Origin: Metamycoplasma hominis ATCC 23114
Lineage (GTDB): Bacteria; Bacillota_I; Bacilli_A; Mycoplasmatales; Metamycoplasmataceae
DNA: 64,000 bases
Direction of reading: 5' to 3'
Assembly (NCBI RefSeq): GCF_000085865.1
Contig: NC_013511.1
Location: forward strand, 542,516 to 606,515
The notes beneath the pieces are model-generated. The model had not been told where the DNA came from, did no database searches, and worked only from the letters and a program-made list of their open reading frames with translations. Positions 24,295-36,130 of the stretch are shown piece by piece. Numbering within the stretch: the first letter of the stretch is position 1; each line of letters starts with the position of its first letter. A program made the translations under genes and the position numbers.

Positions 24295-25626
24295 ATGTAT
24301 AAAATAAACGACAAAATAGTTGTGAAAGCAACAGAACTAAGTTATGAAGGCTATGGGGTTGTAAGAAGTGATAAACAAACACTTTTTGTTGAAAATCTCT
24401 TACCTGGAGAAGAAGCAGAAGTAGCCATTTATAAATCAAATTCAAAAATTGCTTATGGACGTACAGTTAATTTGATAAATAAATCAAGTAAAAGAGTTGA
24501 AGTTGTTGAGAAAGAATTGTTTGAAAGCGGTGCAGCGCCATTGATGGTTTTAAGTTACGAAGATCAATTAAAATTCAAACAAGAAATTGTTAATAATTTA
24601 ATAAAAAGAAATATTGGATTTCAAAACATCGAACAAATTCAACCTAGTCCAAAAATATTAAATTATAGAAATAAAATAACCTTACATGTGAATTATAAAA
24701 ACAATAATATTTATATTGGTTTCTATAAAAAAAACAGCAACAAACTAGTTATTCAAAATTCGCTTCCTCTTTGTCATGATGAACTTGATAAATATTACAA
24801 AGAACTTATTAGTGCCCTAAAACAACAAATTTTATCAAAAGATAATTGAATAAAAGAACTTAAACTTAGAAAAATTACATTGAGGCATAGTAATTGAAGC
24901 CATAATATTGAAGTTATTTTTATTATTGAAAATCCAAATAAAAAAGGTTTTGATTTATTGAAAAATAATTTGATTTTCTTATTGAAACCCAATGTAATTT
25001 CAATACAATGCCAATATATTAAAGAATCTAAAGATATATTCACTTCTTTGTATAAATCAATGCCACAACAATTTAATATAAACAATAAAATATTCAATGT
25101 GAACAATGATTCTTTTTTTCAAGTAAATGAAGAACAAACTAGTTTAATATATAATCAAATTAAAAAGTTCATAGATCAAGAAAATTCAACAAAAATAATT
25201 GATGTTTATTCAGGCGTTGGTAGCATTGGAATATCTGTTTGTGGCAATGACTCTCAGCTTGAATTAATTGAAATAAATAAATCAGCATGTGAGTGTGCAA
25301 AAATTAACATAAACCAAAATTTGATTAATCCAAAACTTGTGGATATAATAAATAGTTCAGCACAAGACTTTTTTAATAAAAAAGAAGCAGAATATTTTGA
25401 AAAATCGATAGTTATATTTGACCCACCAAGAACAGGTTTAACAAATAAAGAAATTAACATGCTAGAAAAATGCAATAGTGTAATTTATATGAGTTGCAAT
25501 CCTCATACAATGATTAGGGATTTAAAATATTTTGAAGAAAAAGGGTATAGAATCGAAAGGCTAATACCTTATGATATGTTTCCTCAAACTTATCATATTG
25601 AAATGTTGTCGCTTTTAAAAAAATAA
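24295..25626 (+). CDS. rlmD: TrmA/RlmD-type RNA (uracil-C5)-methyltransferase
   Basis: A 443-residue SAM-dependent enzyme of the m5U family. An N-terminal TRAM domain (VVKATELSYEGYGVV, LLPGEEAEVAIYK) binds RNA. The SAM site reads DVYSGVGSIGISV. The catalytic region shows FDPPRTGL and the nucleophile in MSCNPHT near the C-terminus. The iron-sulfur cysteine cluster of E. coli RlmD is absent, as in Gram-positive relatives. The exact target (23S U1939, U747 or tRNA U54) cannot be told from sequence; rlmD is the common annotation. Confidence 0.85.
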
Positions 25627-25657
25627 AAATTAGGTTTAATTAAATTACCTAATTTTT
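25627..25657 (+). terminator. Terminator between convergent methyltransferase and MATE genes
   Basis: AAATTAGGT pairs with ACCTAATTT around an 8-base loop, with a T-run on the right and an A-run on the left, so it can act in both directions. Confidence 0.75.
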
Positions 25658-25659
25658 AT

Positions 25660-27330
25660 TTATAACTTTTTAGCATATTTATACCATTTTCTTGTGCTTC
25701 AACGAATATTGAATAGCAATGTTCTTGTGAATGCATCTAATAATGTTGCTCCCGTCATTAAAAACATGAAGGTGGCAGGACTGAAATAATGATGTCCTAA
25801 TTGAATATACACAACAAGATATACAGCGCTCAATTGAACACCTAGCATAGTTATTAAAGAAACTAAATTTGGCATTCAAACATCGTTGGCACCTCATAAA
25901 GCCCTTAGGGTTGTAAGGTTTCCTATATCTAGAACAGCTCTTAGCATCATAATTCCCATAACACCATACCCAACAGAATTAATTATTTGAATATCTATTG
26001 AATAAAGTCTTAGCAAAGGCCAGGTTAATGAAACTCCTAATATTGAAAATAATGACTGTGCATAAAAGCCAAACTTTAATGCACTATTTCCGAGTTCATG
26101 AGCAGCTTCAAAATTTTGTTTTCCAATTTCGTTTGCAACAATTGCGCTTGATACATAACCCAAAGCAATCATTACTGCATTAAATATGTCATAGGAACTA
26201 TTTACAGCTCTTCACAAACCAATGAATTGTTCATTCTTTCCTTCGAATCCCATCGGAATTGCTCTCGCAAGAAGATATTGGCCTATGAATCAAATTCCTG
26301 TTTCAAAAGCAATAGGAAGACCTAACTTAAGAATGTTTTTAACATATTTTGTATTCCATGTTTCTTTAATTGAAATTTTATTGTTTTTTGTTATAAAGTG
26401 ATAGGAAATTGAATAATCAATTGTTAAATGAAATATTGCCCCCAAAATTGGTTCAAGTGCAACCATTATAAAAAGATCTTCATTTGAAATCTTTCAAGGT
26501 AAAAACATAATTAAATAAGTTCAACTTGCACGTACAAATATACTGGTAATTAATCCAAATATTGAAAATTTATTTTTTTCAACAGATTGTAAACTGGCCG
26601 TAAAAATAACGGCTATTGAATATATGAATATGTCGCAAGTGGTTATTCTTAAGAATTTTATAGCCATTGTTGTTTCGGAAGTTACTGAAACCTTAAAAGG
26701 ATTTGTATTAACTAGGGTAATTCCATTTATAGTTCCACCGTATAGCACCTTATTAAATTGATTCATTCTAGCTAAATCATTTATAGTGATGTTGTGATTT
26801 TTCAATAATTCAATGTTTGATTTAAAAAGATCTACACCTTCCTTGTTTTTTCAACCAAAAAGAGGAATGTTTTTTGTTCCAGAAGCTTGTAAAACTATTG
26901 GTGCAAGTCCAAACATAATAAAATAGACACAAGTATTTATTATTAATGATACATAAACGGCAGACCACAAAGCTTTTGGTATGTCTCTTATTTTGCTTTG
27001 TCCAAAAAGATTTGAGCATAAGACTAATGTTCCGCTTTGGTAAATAATAGGAATAAAGGTTATCATTTTGTAAACAGTTAATATTTTTGCAATCATATAA
27101 AAATAAAAACCATTGTATGAACCATCGGCGTGATAGACTTTTATATAATGCGAAGAAGCAAGAGAAGAAACTACCGATACTAAAGCAACAAAAAGTGTCT
27201 GAAAAAAGATTGGTAAAGTCAATTTGAAAATATACTTAAAGTGTTTAACTTTAAATAATTCACTTGATTTTTCAATAAAAATACTTAAACGATTTGTATT
27301 TCTTTGTTTACTGTTTTCTTTCTTTCTCAT
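25660..27330 (-). CDS. MATE family efflux transporter
   Basis: A 556-residue membrane protein with about 12 hydrophobic helices in two similar halves. It has the MATE-type first helix KLTLPIFFQTLFVALVSVVS and the second-half counterpart KLGLPIAFETGIWF. A Lys/Arg-rich cytoplasmic N-terminus precedes helix 1. A hydrophilic loop of about 60 residues (about 160-220) interrupts the first half and enlarges the protein beyond the usual 450. Several Trp are TGA. It probably exports drugs or metabolites using an ion gradient; substrate unknown. It is divergent from ftsY. Confidence 0.88.
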
Positions 27331-27379
27331 AACTCGTTAATTCTAACATATAAATTAAAATCCATTTAAACAACTTTAT

Positions 27380-27385
27380 TATAAT
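27380..27385 (+). promoter_or_regulatory. -10 box of ftsY
   Basis: TATAAT lies 44 bases before the ftsY ATG, which has a good ribosome-binding site (AAGGAG). It sits in the 99-base divergent gap with the MATE gene. Confidence 0.5.
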
Positions 27386-27429
27386 GTAAAATTTATATAA
27401 ATAACGCTAAAATTTGCAAGGAGATTTAC

Positions 27430-28485
27430 ATGGGATTTTGATCAAACTTAAAAGATAAATTATTTGGTACCAAAGAAGAAAGAATAGCCAAAAAACAAGC
27501 AAAAATTGAAGCAAAAGAACAAAGACAATTAGAAAAAGAATTAATTAAAAAAAATAAGTTAAATACTTATATTGCAGGTCTTTCAAAATCAAACTCTTCA
27601 TTTAATGAGCATATAAAAGAATTGCAAAACAAGCATAATAAAATTGACGAAGAATTTTTTGAAGATTTAGAAGAAATGCTGATTATGTCTGATATTTCAA
27701 TTAAGCTAGTGCAAATAATTATTAACGAATGTAAAAAAGAAGTTAGAAACGAAAATATAACTGATCCAAAATTAATAAACGAGATAATTGCTGATAAACT
27801 GTTTACAATTTATACATCAAATTCTGTTGTCGATACAACACTTAATATTAAAGATAATAGGTTGAATGTAATATTAGTTGTGGGTGTCAATGGTTCAGGA
27901 AAAACTACGTCAATATCAAAAATTGCTAAAAAATTAATTGACGAGGGTAAAAAAGTATTGATTGCTGCAGGTGATACATTTAGAGCAGCGGCAGTTGAAC
28001 AATTAGAGATTTGAGCAAAAAGAGTTGGGGCTGATATTGTAACACCAAACGAAAACGAAGTGGATCCGGCGGCGGTTGTTTATAGGGCAATCGATATAGC
28101 AAAATCAAAAAAATACGATATATTGATTGTAGATACTGCGGGAAGGTTGCAAAATAAAGTAAATTTAATGAACGAACTTGCCAAAATCAATAGGGTTTTA
28201 GCCTCTAAAATTCCCGATGCACCTCATGAAAGTTTATTAGTTTTAGATGCAACAACCGGACAAAATGGTGTAATTCAGGCTAGGGTATTCAAGGAATCTA
28301 CACCATTGACTGGAATCATTCTAACAAAAATGGATGGAACCTCAAAAGGTGGAATTGTTTTAACAATCAAAGATGAGATTGGTTTGTTTGTAAAATACAT
28401 TGGTTTAGGTGAAAAAGTTGATGATTTAGCGGAATTTGATTTAGATTCTTATATCTATGGTTTGACAAAAGGTATTAACGAATAA
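27430..28485 (+). CDS. ftsY: Signal recognition particle receptor FtsY
   Basis: A 351-residue SRP receptor GTPase that docks ribosome-SRP complexes at the membrane. The short Lys/Glu-rich N-terminal region (about 1-50) replaces the long acidic A domain of E. coli. The NG domain follows: [42 protein letters not shown] and the GLGEK segment near the end. The ATG at 27430 includes a TGA Trp at residue 4. The stop codon overlaps the start of ylxM (TAATG). Confidence 0.97.
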
Positions 28486-28709
28486 TGGAAACAATTGAAG
28501 AACGAGATTACTATGTAAAGTTGTTTGAAAAATATGGTGATTTATTACCACAATCTCAAAAACAAGCTCTACAATTACTTTTATATGAAGATTTGTCATA
28601 TGGGGAATTAGCTCAAGAATTAGCAATGTCTAGACCAGGGGCTTACGACGCAGTTAAAAAAGCAAAATTACACTTAAAACAAATTGATGAAAAGTTAAAA
28701 CAAAGTTAA
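28485..28709 (+). CDS. ylxM: YlxM-family helix-turn-helix protein
   Basis: A 74-residue protein of the UPF0122/YlxM family, which stimulates or regulates the SRP pathway in Gram-positive bacteria and normally sits next to ftsY or ffh. It resembles a sigma-70 region 4 helix-turn-helix: SYGELAQELAMSRPGAYDAV. It is somewhat shorter than the Bacillus protein (about 110). Start and stop codons overlap ftsY by one base. Confidence 0.9.
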   Translation: METIEERDYYVKLFEKYGDLLPQSQKQALQLLLYEDLSYGELAQELAMSRPGAYDAVKKAKLHLKQIDEKLKQS

Positions 28710-28808
28710 AAAATTTTCTATTTTTTGTTATTAAACAAATAATTTATGAAAATAATTAAATTTAATATATAAAATATATATAAATTATTAACCAATAAAG
28801 AGGGAAGA

Positions 28809-29537
28809 ATGTCTTATAAAAGAGTATTGATTAAACTTTCGGGTGAGGGCTTAGCAAATAAAGGTAAACACCTTGCAATTGATTATGAATTAGTTGAAAA
28901 ATTTGCAAACCAATTAAAAACAATAATTAGTAGAAATATTGAAGTTGCGATTGTTGTCGGTGGCGGTAATTTTTGAAGAGGAACAAGTGCCGAAAAAAAT
29001 GGTATGCAAAGGGTTAGAGCAGATTACATTGGTATGTTAGCTACAACAATGAACGCGCTAGCTTTGCAATCAGGATTTGAGAGATTGAATTTGCATTGTA
29101 GAGTATTATCAAGCCTAACAATGGACCCAAAGGTTTGTGAAGTTTATATAAACGAAAAAGCTAAAAAATACCTAAGAGATGGAGAAGTTGTAATTTTTGC
29201 AGGAGGAACTGGACGTCCATTTTTTACAACCGATACAGCCTCAACATTATTCGCTAGTGAAATTGATGCGGATGCAATATTGATGGGAAAAAACAACGTT
29301 GATGGGGTGTATGATAGCGATCCAAAATTCAATAAAGACGCCAAAAAATTTCCAATCATTACATATGATGAATTACTAGAAAAGGAATTGAAAGTTATTG
29401 ATCAAACCGCAGCATCAATGGCAAAGGAAAATAATATTGATATTTTAATATTTGATATTAATGAAGAAGATTCTTTAATAAGGGCAATAGAAAATAAAAT
29501 ACCTAACACAATAATAACTAGAGAAAGGGAAAAATAA
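28809..29537 (+). CDS. pyrH: Uridylate (UMP) kinase
   Basis: A 242-residue amino-acid-kinase-fold enzyme phosphorylating UMP to UDP. The nucleotide site starts with RVLIKLSGEGL; VVGGGNFWRG (TGA Trp) and MLATTMNALALQ are classic PyrH segments, and FAGGTGRPFFTTDTA completes the UMP site. The ribosome-binding site AAGAGGGA precedes the ATG. The stop codon overlaps the start of frr. This is the conserved bacterial pyrH-frr-cdsA block. Confidence 0.98.
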
Positions 29538-30088
29538 TGGAATTAGACAGTTATCTTTTAGAACTAGATGAAGAAATTAGCAAATCAATTGTTAACTATG
29601 AAAATCAATTAATGAAAGTTGTTATAGGTAGGGCAAATCCTGTCTTAATCAGTAAAATTAAATTAGAATATTATGGTTCACCAATTTCGGTAGAAGAAAT
29701 AGCATCTATAACCACTTCAGGACCATTACAATTAATTGTTAAGCCATATGATATGAGTGTGCTAAAAAATATTGAAAAAGCAATCATGGATAACAAGATA
29801 AACGTTTCAATAATAAATGAAGGACACCAATTGAGATTGCAATATCCTCAAATGACCACTGAAAAAAGAGTAGAAATGACAAAGCAACTTGCTTCAATAA
29901 CCGAACAAGCAAGAATAGGCGTAAGACAAGCAAGACAAGATATCAATAAAAAAATAAAAGCAGATAGCGACCTTTCAGAAGACATTCAAAAACATTATCT
30001 AGATAATATTCAAAAAGAAGTTGATAAATCAATAGAAAAAATCAATGAAATGTCAAAAACAAAAGAAAAAGAACTTTTAACAATATAA
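29537..30088 (+). CDS. frr: Ribosome-recycling factor
   Basis: A 183-residue factor that, with EF-G, splits the post-termination ribosome. The pattern KVVIGRANPVLISKIKLEYYG near the N-terminus (canonically '.GRA.P.ll..i.veYYG') and the long helices with RVEMTKQLASITEQARIGVR identify it. Length is standard. The ATG overlaps the pyrH TAA. In most wall-bearing bacteria uppS follows; here cdsA does. Confidence 0.98.
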   Translation: MELDSYLLELDEEISKSIVNYENQLMKVVIGRANPVLISKIKLEYYGSPISVEEIASITTSGPLQLIVKPYDMSVLKNIEKAIMDNKINVSIINEGHQLRLQYPQMTTEKRVEMTKQLASITEQARIGVRQARQDINKKIKADSDLSEDIQKHYLDNIQKEVDKSIEKINEMSKTKEKELLTI

Positions 30089-30110
30089 AATGCTTCGGCA
30101 TTTTTATTTT
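30087..30110 (+). terminator. Terminator after frr
   Basis: AAAATGC-TTCG-GCATTTT, a stem with a stable UUCG tetraloop followed by a T-run, directly after the frr stop codon. Confidence 0.85.
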
Positions 30111-30130
30111 TAATTAATCTTTTATTTATT

Positions 30131-30136
30131 TATAAT
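30131..30136 (+). promoter_or_regulatory. -10 box of cdsA
   Basis: TATAAT ends 9 bases before the cdsA ATG, with no ribosome-binding site, suggesting a leaderless or near-leaderless transcript. Confidence 0.5.
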
Positions 30137-30145
30137 TATTAAATA

Positions 30146-31099
30146 ATGAAAAATCTAAAAATTAGAGCAAGATCTGCAATTATATTATTTAGTATATTGA
30201 TTCCACTGCTTATTTTAACTTATTTTGTTAAAAGTTTAGGAGTGGCAATTTATATGTTTTTTAGCGCGTGGGCTTTGTATGAAGTTATTTCACACAACCA
30301 AAACAAAAGATCTGTTAATTTAGTTATATCCTTACTTTCAACATTAATTTGAATAATACCAATTAATTGATTTTTAAAAGATTGAGGAACATTTTGAGAA
30401 ATGTATAGCAATGGGCATTGAGTCTATGGCCTTGATAGAGATACATTGATTTCAATAATAAAAAACACAATATTTTTTAAATCAAATGCCTGGTCTGGTG
30501 CTCCGGGGTTGGGCTTAATATTAGTTTTCTTAATAACAACATTCTTACTTATTGTTGATGTAAAGAGTCAAAAAAATGCTAAGAATTGGTTTAAGAACTA
30601 TTTCATTACAATATTCGCCGTTATATTTATTCCATCAAGTTTTAAACTAATTTTTATGTACAACGTGATGAGTTTGTATTGACTATTCATATTATTTTTA
30701 ATTCCTATTGTGTGTGATAGTTTTGCTTATTTAATTGGTAGACTTATAGGAAGAAAAATAATTAAGTTTGGCTTTGCACCTCACATAAGTCCTAAAAAAA
30801 GTTGAGAAGGAGCCATTGCCGGATATTTTATAGGGGCCTTGTTTGTCTTTATATTTATGGGAATTAATTTCGGAAACTCTGATTCAATAAAAATATTAAT
30901 AAATCAAAAGCAAATTATTACGGCCGTTTTTGTTCTTCCTGCAATTTCTATTATTGGCGATTTAGTATTTTCAGGAATAAAAAGAGCTCAAAATATTAAA
31001 GATTTTTCTGAATTAATAGCGGGTCATGGAGGAATTATGGACAGATTTGATTCGCTATCGTTTAATACGGTATTTTTAACTTTTATATTAATGATTTAA
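30146..31099 (+). CDS. cdsA: Phosphatidate cytidylyltransferase (CDP-diacylglycerol synthase)
   Basis: A 317-residue integral membrane enzyme making CDP-diacylglycerol from phosphatidic acid and CTP for phospholipid synthesis. About eight hydrophobic helices are present. The family signature near the C-terminus is visible: ISPKKSWEGAIAG, then [10 protein letters not shown] and the Gly-rich acidic end [12 protein letters not shown]. Six or more Trp are TGA. It has its own -10 box and a downstream terminator. Confidence 0.95.
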
Positions 31100-31111
31100 G
31101 TAAAATAAAAT

Positions 31112-31147
31112 AAAAAAATCGTTATTACTTTTTAACGATTTTTTTAT
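31112..31147 (+). terminator. Terminator after cdsA
   Basis: AAAAAATCGTTA pairs with TAACGATTTTTT across an 8-base loop, followed by a T-run. Confidence 0.88.
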
Positions 31148-31156
31148 TAATATTAA

Positions 31157-31162
31157 TATAAT
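31157..31162 (+). promoter_or_regulatory. -10 box of polC
   Basis: TATAAT lies 39 bases before the polC ATG. The ribosome-binding site GAGGGGAT follows at the normal distance. Confidence 0.5.
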
Positions 31163-31201
31163 TAATAATAAAACTATTTAATGTAAATGAGGGGATAATT
31201 T

Positions 31202-34200
31202 ATGCTTGATAAGACTTTTGTGCAATTATGCAAAGAAATAAAATTTGAATTTGATGAACAACAATTTTATGGTGCAAAAGTTTTGAGTGTTGAATCAAAC
31301 TTAAATGAATGGAAATTTAAGATTGCCTTTGCAAACCATATTGACATTGAACAATACAAACAATTTAGAGAAAAATTAGTTAAAAGATTTGGCAAGGTTG
31401 AATTAATCTTGGCTATTGAGACAATTATAAGAAATAAACAAATTATTGTTGATTATTTAAATTATCTAATAGAATGTAACCCCAAGAAATATTGGCCTTT
31501 TGTAAAATATAATTATTCATGTATAACTACTTCGGCAATTGAAATAGATGAAAAAACATTAACACTTTCCTTACTAACAAATGAAATTTATGAAGTTTTT
31601 AAAAGTAATAAAGATCTTTTTAAAGAAGCGCTTGCTTCAATAGGATTTGATTTTTATAATGTAGTTTTTAATTTGGGATTGAACAATAAAAAAAGCGTTG
31701 CAAGTAAAAAATTAGATGGTTGAATTGAACAATTTAACAATTTAAAAGATAATGAAAATAACTTAAAAGAAAGCTTTTCAAAATCTAATTTTTATTCTAA
31801 AAAAGAATCAGCAAGACCAATTGAGATGGATTTAACTACGGCAAACGAAACGTTTGAAGAAATAAAAATAACCACAAAAGGAGAAGTTTTTTTTATTGAA
31901 AGCAAAGTGCTAAAAAACAAAAAAATTCTATATACGCTAAAGATTTCAGATTATAAAGAAGCTATTCTTGTTAAAAAATTTTATGATTCCGAAAACGAAA
32001 TACCTGATATAAAGGTAGGGGACACGATTATTGTTACTGGAAAATTAAGTGATGATAATTTTACAAAATCAAAAGTTTTAATAGCAATGGGCAAGGAATG
32101 CTTCATAAAGACAGAACCATTACAAAAGCTTATTGAAGATAATGAAGACAATAAAAGAGTTGAATTAGCCGCAAGATCTAATATGAGTGCTCAAGATGGA
32201 ATTTCAACACCTTCTGACTATATTGACGCCGCCAAATTTTATGGTCATAAGGCTATAGCATTGACCGACCTCGATGATGTACAAGGATTCCCTGAATTTT
32301 ACAACTATGCTAAGAAACAAAAGGATGTTAAGCCAATATACGGCGCAACATTAAGTACCATTGATTCAGATAAAAAATTCTTCTACAATTTTAAAAATTT
32401 CAACTTAAAAGAAGAAGAATATGTTGTGTTTGACCTTGAAACAACAGGATTGAGTCCAAGATTGGATGACATAATTGAATTTGGTGCCACTATTGTAAAA
32501 AATAATACTATTACTCAAAAAATTCAATTCTTTTTGCAAACAAAACGCGAACTATCAGCCTTTACTGTTGAAAGCAGCCACATTAATAATGAAATGTTAA
32601 AGAACGGTTATGCACAAGAAGAAGGCATTAAAAAAATTTATGAAATATTAAAGGATAAAATAGCGGTTGCTCACAATGCAAACTTCGATATAAATTTCTG
32701 CAAAGAAAAATTTAGCAAACTTGGCCTTGATAATTCTAAAATTTTTGGCCTTGATACATTGGCCTTATCTTATTTTTTAAATCCCGATGAATTTCGTCAT
32801 TCTTTGGGTTATGTTGCTAAAAGATTCAATATTATTTATGATACAACTGTTGCCCACCGTGGTGATTACGACGCTAATGTTTTGGCTAAGATTTGAATAA
32901 AAATGATTGACAAACTTGCAAAAGATTACAATATCTTAAACTCACAGGATTTAAACAATGTCGATAGCCAAAAAATACTTTCTCATAAATTTACATACGA
33001 AACAAGAATATTAGTAAAAAATCAAGCTGGCCTTAAAAAATTATTCAAAATTATTTCGCGTTCTTTAACTTCTCAATTTAAAAAAAATCCACAAATTTAC
33101 TTTGATCAATTGGGCAATGATGAAGATTTGTTTTTTGGATCAGCAACAAATCAATCATATGTTTGAGACCAAGTATTCACTGGAACAAATGAAAATTTGC
33201 TAAATTCACTAAAATATTATGACTATATTGAATTACCTCCTATATCATCATTTCAATATATGATTGATAGTAATCACGTTACGTTAGATGAATTAAAATT
33301 TTTGTATAAAGATTTAATTTCAAAAGCAAAAAGTTTAAACAAAATGTGCGTTGCCGTTTCTGATTGTAGATATATTTATAATTATCAAAGATTAATTCAT
33401 GAAATTTACATTGAGGCCCCAACTTTGGGGGGTGGGCTTCATTGGCTTAAGAAGAGGCCATCTCATCCGGAATTTAGATATTTAACAACAAGAGAGATGT
33501 TAAAAGAATTTGCTTTTTTGAATGATAGTTATTTAATTAATGAAATAGTAATTGAAAATCCAAACAAAATTGCTAATGAAATTTCATCTAATATTCAAGT
33601 TATTAAAGATAAATTGTATGTTCCGACTTTTGATAACTCACCTCAAAAATTAAGAGAAGTTGTTTATAGGACTTTAAAAGAAAGATACGGGGATAATCCT
33701 GATCCCATTATAGTTAAAAGAATTGAAAAGGAATTAAACCCAATTATAAAGTATGGCTATTCTGTTATTTATTGAATAAGTCATAAATTAGTTAAAAAAA
33801 GTAATGAAGATGGTTATCTAGTAGGCAGTAGAGGAAGCGTTGGTAGCTCAATTGTTGCCAATCTAGCGGGTATTTCAGAAGTAAATCCCTTACCGCCACA
33901 TTATTTATGCAAAAATTGTAAATATTTTGAATGAAACAGTAATAAAGAAATTTATTCAGGTTGAGATTTGCCTGACAAGCATTGTCCAAACTGCAACTCA
34001 ATATTGTCGAAAGATGGGCATAATATCCCCTTTGAAACATTCCTAGGATTTGAAGCAGATAAAGTTCCTGATATTGATTTGAATTTTAGTGGTGAATATC
34101 AACCAACAATTCACAATTATGTTAAAGAATTGTTTGGAGAAGCGCATACATATAGAGCCGGTACAATAGCAACCGTAGCAGAAAAAACAGCATATGGATT

Positions 34201-35515
34201 TTGCAAAAAATATGAAGAAGAAAAGAGAGGAAATTATCAACCTTGAAGTCATTTGTTCTTGGACTTTTTAGCATCTAAAACACAAGGAGTAAAGAGAACA
34301 ACTGGACAACATCCTGGGGGAATTATTATTATTCCTAAAGAATTCGATGTTGAGGATTTTACGCCTGTTAACTATCCTGCTAACGACACAGAAAGTTCTT
34401 GAAAAACAACACACTTCGACTTCACCTCTATTCATGATAATGTCTTAAAATTAGATTTGTTGGGCCATGATGATCCTACCGTTATTAGAATGCTTGAAAC
34501 ATTGACAAATACAAACGCAAAGGAAATACCAAAATTTGATGCAGAAGTTATGAAACTTTTTTATACAACTGAATCATTGAAAATTAGTCCTTCAGACATT
34601 GGGGGCGAAACAACCGGGGCATATGGGTTGCCTGAATTTGGAACAAACTTTGTAAGAAAAATGTTAAAAAAAGCTCAACCGAGATCATTTAATGATTTAA
34701 TTCTTCTTTCGGGGTTGAGTCATGGTACGGATGTTTGAACAGACAATGCCGAAGAACTAGTGGCAAGAGGCAAAAAATTAATAGAATGTGTATGCTGTCG
34801 TGATGATATAATGCGTGGGTTGATTGAATGAAATATTGAACCCTTAACAGCTTTTCAAATTATGGAAAAAGTTAGAAAAGGAAAAGGCTTGACACCTGAG
34901 TGAGAAGAACTCTTAAAAAGTCATAACGTTCCTGAATGATATATAGAGTCGTTGCAAAAAATTAAATACATGTTCCCTAAGGCCCATGCTACTGCGTATG
35001 TAATTATGGCTTGAAGAATTGCTTGATATAAGTTGTATTATCCATTACCTTTTTATGCATCATTTTATACAAACAGGCCAGATGCTATTGATATTCAAAT
35101 AATGAGTAGTGGCGCAGCAAGCGTTCACCAAAAACTTATTGAATTAAAAAATCGCCAAAATTCAACTGGCGAAAAATTATCTGTAAAGGAAGAAGCGCTA
35201 ATTCCTGTTTTAGAAATTACTCAAGAATTATATGCAAGGGGATTTAAAATTAAAAATGTTGATTTAAAACTTTCTTTGGCTGATAAATGAATAATAGATG
35301 AAAAAGATAAGGCGCTAATTCCTCCATTTAATGTTGTGGATGGTTTAGGAATTACTGTTGCTCAAACAATAGTATCTGCAAGAAAAGAAGGCTTTTTCCT
35401 TTCAATTGAAGACCTTGCTTCGAGAACAAAAGTCAATTCAAGAATTATTTCGGAATTAAAAAAAATAGGCGTTTTAGATTGCTTAGATGATACCAATCAA
35501 GTAAGTTTGTTTTAA
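31202..35515 (+). CDS. polC: DNA polymerase III alpha subunit, PolC type
   Basis: A 1437-residue replicative polymerase of the Gram-positive type with built-in proofreading. Order: N-terminal domain (1-210), OB fold (about 215-310), PHP domain split by the exonuclease, DEDDh exonuclease from about 409 ([26 protein letters not shown]), then palm and fingers. The polymerase core has PDIDLNFSG and a zinc finger CKNC...CPNC before it, and the C-terminal duplex-binding domain ends VSLF, a beta-clamp-binding-like end. The PHP metal ligands are gone: the HLHT site reads AARSN, TDH reads TDL, and the following Glu and His positions are also replaced. Many Trp are TGA. Confidence 0.97.
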
Positions 35516-35562
35516 AAATATCTTAAAATAAAAAGAAAATGAAAATTTTAATAAATTAAAAG

Positions 35563-35594
35563 TGATATAATAAAAGAGCTCCAATTGGAGCATA
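35563..35594 (+). promoter_or_regulatory. Extended -10 element and 5' palindrome in a gene-poor region
   Basis: TGA-TATAAT (35563-35571) is followed within 7 bases by the perfect palindrome GCTCCAATTGGAGC. A transcript from this promoter would begin with that hairpin. No convincing coding frame follows before the terminator at 36011. Confidence 0.4.
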
Positions 35595-36010
35595 AAGATC
35601 ATTGTTTATTTAAATATATAGTTCGTTTATGTCAAATTAACTAAGATTTATTTGTTAATCTTTATATAAAAGTATAAGTTCAATAATTAAAAGTTTTATA
35701 TGTTTTTCAACCTCCTTCATATTTTTTATTTATATACTTAAAACATAAAAAATGTGCGTATTTTAATTCAAAGAAATCTTATACAAAAAAATTTTTGTGT
35801 AGTTGCTTTAATTTGTTTTTGTTGTCTTATTGAATATATTTTAGGTTTTTGTAAATCCTTTCTTAAAAATGTTATTTCGTATTTGTGTGTTTGCAAAACC
35901 AAAGGGGTAAATTTATATTTAATAATATTTTTCTTCAAAAGCATCTATACAAAAATAAAGCTGTTTAAAAGTTTATATTTTTTATTAAAAAAATGTGTAG
36001 TTATTTCTTA
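35595..36010. other. T-rich stretch without a convincing gene
   Basis: About 600 bases separate polC from the next gene. The plus strand is T-rich and purine-poor, unlike the surrounding coding DNA. Two frames exist: an 85-codon plus frame at 35754 (GTG start, Cys-rich, no ribosome-binding site) and a 68-codon minus frame from 35944 to 35738 (very basic). Neither has a recognisable product. No signature of RNase P RNA, tmRNA or SRP RNA was found. A weak-start ncRNA between the promoter at 35563 and the terminator at 36011 is possible. Confidence 0.35.
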
Positions 36011-36038
36011 AACAACGCCAGATGATAAGGCGTTGTTT
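36011..36038 (+). terminator. GC-rich hairpin terminator
   Basis: AACAACGCC pairs with GGCGTTGTT, unusually GC-rich for this sequence, followed by a short T-rich run. It is the only terminator seen after polC. Confidence 0.65.
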
Positions 36039-36130
36039 TCATTTGCCTATTTTTTGTTTTTTAAAAAATGCTATATTTGGTAAAATTTTAATTAAATTAA
36101 ATAATAATTTATATAAGAATGGAGCGTATT

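Noticed and set aside
35738-35944. 68-codon minus-strand frame with one TGA Trp
   Set aside because: No ribosome-binding site, extremely basic composition and no recognisable pattern; kept only as a note in the region entry.
35754-36011. 85-codon plus-strand frame in the polC downstream gap
   Set aside because: GTG start without a ribosome-binding site, Cys/Phe-rich composition typical of T-rich non-coding DNA, and no family resemblance.
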